A stretch of DNA of 64,000 nucleotides from Pyrenula massariospora (Eukaryota; Ascomycota; Eurotiomycetes; Pyrenulales; Pyrenulaceae), in NCBI GenBank assembly GCA_021030905.1, contig JAGFMI010000005.1:992001-1056000 (forward strand). Direction: 5' to 3'. The notes beneath the pieces are model-generated. The model was not told the origin of the DNA. It did not search any database and saw only the letters and a program-made list of their open reading frames with translations. Positions 44,420 to 53,750 of this stretch are shown here, in pieces (positions within the stretch are counted from its first letter, which is position 1; every line of letters begins with the position of its first letter). Both the position numbers and the translations under genes were made by a program.

Positions 44420-45500
44420 ATGTCGTGGTATATTCGTCTCTGATAACTAAATTTCGGCGCGTAGCGATCTTGTATACCTCGCAGAAGGAAACGCCAACAT
44501 CGTGTATAAGTTGATGTGGCCTTCCGATGTAGTCTCGCACGAAGCAGACCCTAGAGAAGCAAGAAATTCGTTACCACTCGTCCTCCGCATGCGAAAAGAC
44601 ACATCCTTCGCCATTCCCTACGCCGATCTCACGAAACATTACCAAGAGGAAGTCCTACCATTATTCGAGCCATCAGACCTAGTACAACAGCACCTCATCA
44701 ACATCCCCTCTTCCCTCATCGCAGAACTCAACGACCGCCTCAAAGCCGCCGAATCTTCGGACCAACGCGACAGCATCCGCCACGGCGTCTACCTCTCCAC
44801 CACCGAACCCCACGGCCTCCTCCTCGACGACATGTCCCAAGAAGACCCCTCCACCATCTTCTTCGAACTCAAACCCAAATGGCTCGTCCAATCCTCCTCC
44901 GCCCCCGCAGACTCCCTCCGCTGCCGCACCTGCGCCATCCGCGCCCTCCGCTCCTCCTCCTCCGAGAACAAAACCCCCTCCTCAGAATCCTCCTCCACAT
45001 CCTACTGCCCCCTCGACCTCCTCTCCCCCCACAAACCCACCCTCCACACCGCCCTCTCCGCCGCAGGCGCCCCACCCGCCTCCCTCCCCGCCCTCACCTC
45101 CGCCCTCCACCTCTCCCCCGTCCTCGCCCGCCTCCGCGACGCCCAAGCCCGCCACGCCAAGGTCGGCATGACGGACTTTGTGCGGGGCGACTACGACACG
45201 CTGGGCATGACGCTGCGGGATTGCACGTGTTTTGTGCGCATCAAGCCCGGCCAAGACGGAAAGCAAGCAGAGGTGGAGGTGAAGCTGGCGGATCTGGATT
45301 GGAAGAGTGCGGGGGGTGGGAAGCTGCAGAAGTGGTATGAGGCGGAGAGGCGGTTGATTGCGGAGGGGTGGTATGAGGGGAAGGAGGAGGGGGGTGGGAG
45401 GGGGAGTGTGAGGATGTGCGATTTGGGGTGGGGGTGGAAGGGGGATGGGGGGGTGATGGGGGGGATGGAGGGGTCCGGGTTGATGAATAGTTTGGTTTGA
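44420..45500 (+). CDS. ipk1: inositol-pentakisphosphate 2-kinase
   Basis: Proposed exons 44420-44427 and 44465-45500, giving 347 aa. The enzyme phosphorylates inositol pentakisphosphate at position 2 to make phytate (InsP6), in the nucleus and cytosol. Family motifs: YLAEGNANIVYKL at the start, LVLRMRK, the ELKPKWL motif near residues 137-143 (EIKPK in most), a Cys pair RCRTC after it, TLRDCTCFVRI and, near the end, KLADLDWKSAGGGKLQKWYEAERRLIAEGWY. The first exon (8 nt) and 37-nt intron are inferred because the family start needs residues upstream of 44466; this part is less certain. Sense strand is extremely C-rich over 44700-45150 and extremely G-rich over 45300-45490, turning the tail into Gly-rich low complexity. 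Confidence 0.85.
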
Positions 45501-45502
45501 GA

Positions 45503-45513
45503 GGGGGGGGGGG
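45503..45513 (+). repeat. G11 homopolymer
   Basis: A run of eleven G directly after the IPK1 stop codon, at the end of its G-rich tract. Confidence 0.9.
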
Positions 45514-45728
45514 TTGGGATCTGGGTTTTGTGTTTAAGAAGTCGTAAATCAACTTGACGTGTTTAGTTGTACCTTCTATCGTTTCTAATCTACTGTCTTT
45601 TGACTGTTGAATTAAGATCGATGCTAGAAATATTCAGACGCATTCCCAACACTCGCTTTTCTCGCCGCAGCTTTTACATCGGCTATACTTCCCTTCCCCA
45701 CAACCATCTACCAGACAGGACACCTCCC

Positions 45729-46581
45729 CTAAGCCCCACTAACCCTCACCCTCTCCTGGACAGGCTTGAACGTCTTCTCCCCCGGCTCCCCAACCGGAGC
45801 CCCCACCACCATCTGCGCAACCAGCTTCCACGTCTCGGGCACGCCCCAGGTCTCGCGCACCCTACCGTCGATGACCGGGTTGTAGTGCTGCAGGTTGACG
45901 CCCAGGCCCTCGGATTCGAGCGCGCACCAGACGAGGTACTGGTGCATGGCGTCGGTGTGGTCGGACCACTGGGTGGCCTTGTCGGCGAAGAGGCCGCCCA
46001 TCATCTCGCGCAGGGGTTGGACCGCGGCGGAGTCTTCGAAGAAAAGGATCTGCGTGTTTTATAGATGATCAGTGAGGGGGATTGGCCATGGAGGAAAAAA
46101 AGGGGGGTCGTACCGTAGCATATCCAGCGCGGAAACCTTTCATCCGGGGTTCGGTGTGGCTCTTCCAGCTTTCTTCGTCCTTGACCATAGGTCGAAGGAC
46201 CTCGGTCGTGATGTCCCAGAGCTTCTCGTGGTCTTTCTTGAAGAGGATGAGGGCGCGGGTGGTTTGGGTGTTGAAGGAGGAGGGAACGTAGGTGATGGCG
46301 TGCTCGACGATCTCTTGGATGCGTTTGTCGGGGATTGGGGAGGTGTTGGTGAGCTTATAGTAGGTGCGGCGGTTTTTGGTGACAGCGAGGAAGGTGTCAG
46401 TGTTAGAGGACATGTTGACGGAGGTTGTGGTGAAAGGGCGAGAAGATTGTCGTAAAATCTGAGCTATGATAAGGTTCGGATGTTTTGGGACTTTGGATTG
46501 GAAGTTCAAGGTGCGCGAGAGTGGAGAGGAATTTGAGGTTGCTGCGCGAGCTATATGTACTCGAAAGCGGAGCGCCTGCAT
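45729..46581 (-). CDS. nitroreductase family protein (Hbn1/Frm2-like)
   Basis: Exons 46581-46114 and 46049-45729; a 64-nt phase-0 intron joins AGYAT to ILFFEDSAAV. The 262-aa product is an FMN-dependent nitroreductase-like oxidoreductase close to yeast Hbn1/Frm2, which are linked to redox and lipid signalling. Recognisable parts: FLAVTKNRRTYYKLTN, AITYVPSSFNTQTTRALILF (FMN-phosphate site), SDHTDAMHQYLVWCALESEGLGVNLQHYN and PETWKLVAQMVVGAP (each cited in part). The first roughly 55 residues are basic and Ser/Thr-rich and look like a mitochondrial presequence; an internal ATG at 46413 would give the cytosolic 206-aa form. Convergent with IPK1 (228 bp apart), divergent from the lipocalin-like gene. 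Confidence 0.9.
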
Positions 46582-47246
46582 GGCCAGCGGTGGATTGAAG
46601 CTCAACACAGGTGGAAATCATTCATGTCGCTCTCAGTGACCCACATTGGCACGAGGTTTTGCGCCTCCGTTGATTTACCATTTGCTGATGCAATCGTCGT
46701 GGTAAACATGCGGAACGGAGCCGCTTGTGGCCAACAGCATTTCTAATTGATGCATAATCTGGGAAGCTTTAAGCATGTACAACCGCACGGGTGCTTCTAG
46801 GGCGCTATCTTGGATGCTAATTCTCGTCGAGCTGCCAATTTGACCAATCGATGGCTGTTCTAGCGCGTGAGGTTGTTGGTGATCCCTGATCGGTAGAGGC
46901 TGCGTCATCGAGCCCGAGGTTGCAGCGGACATTCTGAGACAGCGATTTTCGGGCATGAATTCCCGGTCGGTAATGGATGGGAAGATCGAAGTTTGCGTGA
47001 TCGTGGCCTTGGTCACGACTGTGCTACCATCGTCAAAAAGGCAGAGCGGACCTTTCTTAATTGCAAGGAAGATCTTGAGGCCAGAAGTCGCCCTTGACGA
47101 TGGCCTGACTCGGGACATCTGGAGAAGAACAGAAACTCTGTCACGTGACCTGTTTCAGGCTTGAAACAGCCTGACAAGAGCTCCCAATGTCTATTGAGGA
47201 ATTTTGACATATTCACCATAAGATTCAAACCGGCTTTGAAGCAATC
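46582..47246. promoter_or_regulatory. divergent nitroreductase / lipocalin-like upstream region
   Basis: A 665-bp shared upstream region. A minus-strand frame of 147 codons (46675-47118) lies in it but resembles no family. Confidence 0.4.
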
Positions 47247-47843
47247 ATGGCCGAAGATGCTCCACCTTCCAGCAAATTTGCTCTCCGCCCACCTTCGACC
47301 TCCTCTCTTCCCCAACCCTCCACCCCCTTTAGCCCTCCCTCCCTAGAATGGCTGAAGGGCACCTGGCACGTTACCCACTCCACTCTCCCCATGTGGAAAT
47401 CCAAATCCAACGTCTGCATCACATACACCCCCTTAGCTGGCAACAAACTCGACGACCTCGTGACATACCACTCAGGCCATCCTTCCCCTACTAATCCATC
47501 CCTCAAATCCAAACCTAAATCTGTCCATGGCACCTCCACTCCCACCCCAGGCCAACCAGGTGCTTTCGACTGGCGCGGCAGGGGCTGGCTGATGATTGCA
47601 TCGTCGCACTGGGAGGTACTGGGATGGGGTACTACGGAGGAAGGGAGGGATTGGATAGTGACGTATTTTGCGAAGACGATTTTCACGCCCGCGGGGGTGG
47701 ATGTATATTCACGAGGAGGGGAGGGACTAGGGGGAGCGGCGGTGGAAGGGATCAAGGACGCGATGGTAGAGTTGGCAAAGGGAGAGGGTGAGTTCGGGAA
47801 ATTAGTTGAAGGCCTATTTGAGATTAAAAGCGATGGGGAGTAA
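47247..47843 (+). CDS. lipocalin-like (calycin fold) protein
   Basis: A 198-aa single-exon gene. After a Pro/Ser-rich start of about 30 residues it has LEWLKGTWHVTHSTLPMW, with the GxW motif that opens a lipocalin barrel. The rest alternates as expected for beta strands (NVCITYTPLAG, DLVTYHS, GRGWLMIASSHWEVLGWG, WIVTYFAKTIFTPAGVDVYSR), and it ends in a short acidic helix (AVEGIKDAMVELAKGEGEF). No signal peptide is seen, so it is probably cytosolic. The ligand is unknown; similar small proteins are widespread and uncharacterised in ascomycetes. The sense strand goes from C-rich to G-rich after about 47580. Confidence 0.8.
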   Translation: MAEDAPPSSKFALRPPSTSSLPQPSTPFSPPSLEWLKGTWHVTHSTLPMWKSKSNVCITYTPLAGNKLDDLVTYHSGHPSPTNPSLKSKPKSVHGTSTPTPGQPGAFDWRGRGWLMIASSHWEVLGWGTTEEGRDWIVTYFAKTIFTPAGVDVYSRGGEGLGGAAVEGIKDAMVELAKGEGEFGKLVEGLFEIKSDGE

Positions 47844-48597
47844 CCGGATCAAGCTTCAAGAGGTCGACGGAGTGGGAAATTTCTTCTTGGGTACGCTAAG
47901 CATAGGCTTAGACCACGGGAAACAACATGTGCAATATGGTCTGGCGCAGCGGCCGCATCGTTGACTTATGAAGTTGCCACTATATCATGAACGTTGGACA
48001 TAAGCTTCGAGATTTGCGCTAGCGGGGTACTGATCTTTTTCAAGCACATAGAGTATTTGGAAGATAACTGTTCGCAAGGCACACAGATACGAGAAGAATT
48101 TGTTTGAACATGAAAGTATGTGGGATCCGGTGGTTATAAGCACCCAAAACACTATATATATCTTCAAATACAAAGTTGGCTTCCTTGATCAGCTTATTAT
48201 ATCATAGACTTTTCTCATAGTGTTCCAGACTCGATGAAATTGTGATGGCAATGCCGCTGTGATCACTTCCCTCCAAGGAGCCGCACTGAGAGAGCCCAAC
48301 AACAGCCAAGGCGTCGATGCAGATATTGGTTCTTTACCAGGATGCCACTGAACAGACAACAAAGCTTCTCTGAGCAATTATGTATAGCCGAGGAGTTGGC
48401 AGTAACGCTCGAATGTCTCATAATAATCGCTCAAAATGCCGCTTAAGAGGGACGCTCACCACCTTGATCCTCCCTCCAAGTCATTGTAGCGTTGTCTCAT
48501 CAGAACGTAAATCATATATACCTCTTGCGCGCTGGTAATCAATACACCTCTCTGATCCCGCGCATTTTCTAAACCTTCACCAACAAAGAGTCGATAA
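47844..48597. other. convergent intergenic region
   Basis: Between the ends of the lipocalin-like gene and NUDE. AT-rich, with only short chance frames. Confidence 0.45.
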
Positions 48598-50519
48598 TCA
48601 AAATGTCTCGCCAACATTGCTCAATCCTCTGTTCCTCGTTCCCATCGAGCTAGGAGGTCTCATTTCCGAGGCGCGACTACTGGGTCTTTCTCCTGCCAGC
48701 CCAGAACTGATTCGGCGGCTGCCCATTGGTATACGGCTCGGGCCCCCTATACTGTCTCTTTTCTTGAGTCCTGAAGGCGCTGGAATAGCACTTTCCGGTA
48801 GTCCCACGTCGCTCGTGCGGCCAAAAGTGCTGCGTCGAGGTGTAGGAGTAGCATACGAGTTATCGCCACCTTCAGAGCTAAGAATAGAGTCGTCGTCCAT
48901 TGCACCGTCCATGCCAAAAGATGACAAACTACTAGTCGGTCTGACACGGTCGGTCGAAGCATTCGGAGCAAAATTCTGCCCCTGTCCAAGGCTTCGAAGA
49001 TTAGTAATAGACGCTCTGCTCCCCGGACGGCTGTGGCCTGGCTTGTACACCGAATTTCGATTGGTAGCTGCGGCCGAACGTGACCCAGGCCGGGGCGGTT
49101 CCATGCGCGTAGGTGTTGGTGGTGGCTGAAATTGAGGATTTCGGACCGAGCCGCCAATTGATAGACGACTGATGCTCGCCTTCGGTCGGATTGAAGGAGT
49201 GTTTTGTGTCACCGGCGTCGCATCGGCTTGATCACCTGCCAAAGATGAAGCACCACTGACTGTACTGCCAGCATTGCGTCTGCGATTTCTGACAGTCACA
49301 CTGTTCGGAATGCTGTGGCCAAGTGCCGAACCGCTTCGTGGAGAAGCCCGTGGCGGCGTCGACACAGGCGCGGGGAGCTTAGATTTTGCGCTACGAACCT
49401 TCGCTTCCAGGCTTGCCATATTGCTACGAATCTTGCGCAACTGAACCACGGAATTTGATACTGGCAAACCAGCCTGTCTCGGCATCGTCGATGGTCGGGA
49501 CAAAGACTGGCGAGGTGCAGGTTTCGATCGTGCGGCAGGCGTGGCGCTGCTGGGAACCGGAATGGACGGGCCCCTGGATTGGCGTAGAGGTTGTGAGGAA
49601 TACGTTGAAGGCCGTGGTGTAGTGTCTGATTTGGTGGATGGCCTAGACTTGGGCATGGTTGGCGTGACTAAGGATGGTTTGGAAATTGGTTTCCGTTGGG
49701 GAGACTTCTCTGATACTGGAGGTGATGGTGGAGTGGCTTCAGATGGACCAGACGAAGAATTCGACGGCGCGGGCGGTGTGCTGCAAAATGGTGATGATGT
49801 GGTCGAGTTCGCTGTCAGAGGTGAATCTGGGAGTTCTAGTGGTTGTAGGTTTGATTTTTGACGTGAGGCCTCTAGGCTTTGTTCTGTATTTCGCAACTTT
49901 TCCTTAGCAATATCTGTTTCGATTCTCAAGTCTGAAAGCTCGTCTCTGAGTCGCTGCGCTTCTATTCTTAGATCCTCGCGTTCTTGCTCGCCAATCTTAA
50001 TCTCTTCCTCCAACATAACAGAACGTTCAATTGTCACGCTATACTTGGACTCCATATCTTCGAGAGAGGACTCAGTATGACGGGCTTGCCGTTCAAAGTC
50101 ATCATTAGCAACCTCTATATCCCTCAGCTTGAGCTGTAGTGTCCGGTTTGCATCTCGCAAAGTTGTTATTTCTTTCTGCAAAGTATTCTGAACAGTACCT
50201 GACTCCGTTTTGGCTTGTTTGCATTTGGTCTAGATCCATGTCAGAGAATAACCTTAAAGCGCGCTTCTAGGCTGCATACCTTCCATTCTTCGACTTCATA
50301 AGCGAGATTGTCTGCTTTTTCTTGGAGGTGCCGCTCTCGCTTCTCGGACGCTTCAATGTCTCTTTCTAATTCTGCCTCTAGCTCCCGGCTTGAATTTTGA
50401 AACTCAGCCAACTCGGATTCAAGGTTCTCATATTGAGCTTTGTAATATGCGAGTGCCTCTTCCGCAGATGCAGAAGCATTAGGTGGTGATGACGGCAGGC
50501 CGTCGGACAATCTGGGCAT
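48598..50519 (-). CDS. nde1: nuclear distribution protein NudE
   Basis: Exons 50519-50280 and 50229-48598; a 50-nt phase-0 intron. The 623-aa product is the LIS1- and dynein-binding NUDE protein needed for nuclear migration along hyphae. The first roughly 200 residues are a continuous coiled coil with the family sequence [22 protein letters not shown] (cited in part), [19 protein letters not shown] and [21 protein letters not shown], which includes the LIS1-binding segment. The rest is Ser/Pro/Arg-rich and unstructured, with many potential phosphorylation sites (RPSSR, SRRISSG). Length and domain order are normal for filamentous fungi. Divergent from the FAR1-hydrolase fusion gene. Confidence 0.93.
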
Positions 50520-51366
50520 TGCAAAAAGACAACAAAATGTTCAATTCTGGTGATCGCGTCGGGTGTTCGTTGTGCTCCGTCGTATTTGATATCCGGGTGA
50601 TTTACTGGCGATGAAATCTTTCTACTTCTCTTGGTGGTCGGTGATAAATTCTTGAATCGCAGGCTACCGTACAGGTTGTTGGTCGACAATAAAACGATTT
50701 CGCAGTCGATATTTCTCTATATGGATAGTCTCCTTTTGAGGGCTGATTCGCAGTGTCGCTGTCGGGCCCGGGTCGGATGTCGTCGTCTTCTGTTGCTGGT
50801 CTTAAAGTTTCTAGATGTTGACCCTCTCTGGTCTGTTGACACTGTCAGGGTGAGGTGGAGGACACTAATCCCCATTCAGGCAAGCGGCTCGCGTCTGCGC
50901 AACAGCCGGCCAGCAACTTCCGACCCAGATTCTCGGGCGACGCTCTGGGCTGGATCTGGTACAGCAATTATCTCCACGTCGCGAGAGAGAATCCAAGATT
51001 ATCTTCGGAGTGATCGCATCAGGTATGTGACTATACGCGCACAAAATTCTCGATGATTTTCGACCCTATCTGCCGGAATATCGCGCCGCGATGCGTCTCA
51101 CAATCTCCCGACCCCAAGACCAGGCGTCATATGCCCACGCACAGAATTCCTTGAAAACACATGCCACGCACCTGAATACATTAATCATTGTCTTGATTTT
51201 CTCGTCTCTCATTGAAATTTTACGCTATGTTGTCTTTTGAACGCAGTCCATTCTGTTGTCGAGGTCCAAATGCACGAGAAAGTGTACAGCGTGTCAATAT
51301 GCATAAACTAACAGACCATGGCAGAATCACCGCAGTACAGCGCCAAAACGGCTTGTGTATGGTAGA
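50520..51366. promoter_or_regulatory. divergent NUDE / FAR1-hydrolase upstream region
   Basis: About 850 bp between divergent starts. In the part next to the fusion gene a frame is open from 51307 without an ATG before 51367, so a further upstream exon cannot be excluded. Confidence 0.4.
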
Positions 51367-52727
51367 ATGGTGGACGCCGGGGACTTTGTCCATGACGGGA
51401 TTCCAGACTTGCAAGATATCGCATCGGAACCAAAGATTGACCTAGGACTCCCTCCACTTCAACAATTTCCAGATAGGGAATCTCTCAAAGACTCTCTCCA
51501 AGCATTTGCCCGAGACCGTGGTTATGGCATGGCGATCAAGACTTCAAGCCGGCCAGACGAGAAGAAATCGGGTCGTGCCGCGAAGCTCTGGCTACGGTGC
51601 GACCGCGGTGGAACGTACCGTCCTCGAAACGGCTTGACGGAGGAAACGCGGAAAAGGAAACGAACGTCTCGTTTAACCGACTGTCAGTTCCTTATCATAG
51701 CTACCGGCCAGACTGAGAATCTCTGGACATTCGAAGTCATTCATCCTTTTCACAATCATGGGCCCTATTCGGAAACACCACATCGAACGCAGCCGATGAA
51801 AGACCGAGCCAAGAAGGGCCAACTAGATGCAGCTCCTTACCACTGGCCGCACGAGCCTAATCTGGGTCCTTTTACCACAGCTCTTGTTGTGATTGACATG
51901 CAGCGAGATTGTAAGCACATGCACACCATTTCTTACTTGTACTTTTATGCTGACTCCACAATCAAGTCTGTGAAGCTGGTGGCTATTTTTCGGCTCAGGG
52001 TAATGATGTCTCGTCCTGCCAGGCTATTATACCCAAAATCCATCAGCTTCTAATTGCTTTTCGGAGATATCCAAGTTTTCATGTCTATTTTACGCGTGAA
52101 GGCCACCGAGCTAGCTTGGCAACACTATCAGAGCGCGAAAGATATCGTTCATCAAACAACTCCTCACGCACTGGGATCGGTGATCCGACACGACTTGGAA
52201 AAGCCCTGATCAGAGGCGAGCCTGGCCATGACATTGTGCCCGAGCTTCAGCCGCTGGAAAGTGAAGAAATAATCGACAAACCCGGCCGAGGAGCTTTCAC
52301 GTATACCGAGTTTGAACTTATGCTGCGGACAGCAGGCGTCAAAAACCTGATATTTGCAGGTGTCACAACTGATGTCTGTGTGTCAACCACAATACGAGAG
52401 GCCAGCGACCGAGGCTTCGAATGCCTCTTAGTCGAAGATGCGTGCGCCGCAGCTTCGCTTGCTGCCCACACTGCCACCATCGAATCTGTGAAGTCAGAAG
52501 GCGGCATCTTTGGTGCTGTCTCGAAGGTTGACGAGGTTGTTCAGGCCTTGGATGGGGTCATGTCGCGGTCAGAAAAGCGAGTCGACCGCATATCGACAGC
52601 GAATGGGACGCCAATCACACCTGTTCCTCAAATGGGCCATCCGCTGTCGGCGTTGACCACACCTGTGGACCAGCAGGGGTATGTCCCTATCGATCCCAGC
52701 ATGACCGGCCATTATCCAGATTCTTAG
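51367..52727 (+). CDS. fusion: FAR1-like DNA-binding region + isochorismatase-type hydrolase
   Basis: Exons 51367-51910 and 51967-52727; a 56-nt intron splits a Phe codon inside the hydrolase domain, so one transcript covers both parts. The product is 434 aa. Residues about 32-140 resemble the FAR1/WRKY-GCM1 zinc-binding fold found in MULE transposases and plant FAR1 regulators: SLKDSLQAFARDRGYGMAI, LWLRCDRGG, a basic KRKRTSRLTDCQF segment and IHPFHNHGP, giving candidate ligands C78, C106, H129 and H131. Residues about 165-375 are a cysteine hydrolase: VVIDMQRDF with D177, K286 in the DKPGRGAF loop, and C319 in GVTTDVCVSTTIREA, the expected Asp-Lys-Cys triad. The natural substrate (isochorismate, ureidoacrylate, biuret or other amide) cannot be told. 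Pro-rich tail. Start chosen at the first in-frame ATG. Confidence 0.85.
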
Positions 52728-53750
52728 CACGAATACTGGGGACACTGCGTTTGAGCTGGTTGTGCAGCAAGGCGTTTGAATATCAACGACAGGTAGATAT
52801 TTGTGACGAATTTTATTTGACCAAAAGGACTCTAGTGAATGTGATCATTCTCGGACGGTTTGCGGTTTGCGTGCCTACGATGGTTCTGGATATTCTCACA
52901 AAAATCGGTGTCTATTCTTCCTCAACGCATTCAAAGGGACTCTGGATGCCGGAGTGTCGCCTGTATTCAAGTATTAACCATAGTCATATGCTGGGTCGTT
53001 TATCAGCCCACCATTACAATATCCCGGCGCGGATGCTTGTACACCGTTCGATAACCGAAACAAGCTGTCTCCGTGTAGTTGTTTCGTCAAACGGGAAATG
53101 ACACAGACGGTTCGCAGATGTCAACAGATGAGAAGTCTGTATTTCGCGGATATCTGACGTGTAGTATCCAAGGTGTTATTGGCCGACATGCCTTGATGTC
53201 CTGAAATCTGATATGGCTACCCGTGTTGCGAAGCAGTGCCACAACTCATTCTACCGCTGTTCTACTGATATGTAGTGCTGCAACGCATGGGAGCCTTGAA
53301 AGGCAAAGTGGCTTCTCTTCATGCCTTTTCCAAGCTTTGGAGCTTTATCAACGTTGATATGGTGGAATCCCGCCGCTCTGGGGGATTTTGGTAATATCGG
53401 TGGTCAATGTTGGGTCTCCATGGCTTTGGCGGGCGGTCCTGCCGGGAAGACAAGCGTGGGAATTTTGCGCTCCGAAATCGATGTCAGTCGCTCAAATCTA
53501 GCCTCTCTAAACATTGAGAGGCTTGACAAAGTGGAAAGATTAATGTAAAACACTGAATGCTCTATAGTGTACGGATACAGCCCTTTTCATGTTACGTCTG
53601 AATATTAAGTCTTGAAAGGAGTTGATACGTCGCCCTCAAAAGCTCTTTGATATGGTATACATTCCTGTTCTATACATGTGGCAGAAATTTCTTCACTTGC
53701 AGCGCTTTACGTTTATATCATGATACTCCTGCATACCAAGTAGCCTTCTC
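52728..53750. other. convergent intergenic region
   Basis: About 1 kb between the ends of the fusion gene and MRH4. Only short frames with no resemblance to known proteins. Confidence 0.45.

Noticed and set aside
46675-47118. 147-codon open frame on the minus strand
   Set aside because: It lies in the promoter region of two divergent genes, resembles no family and has no splice-supported extension.
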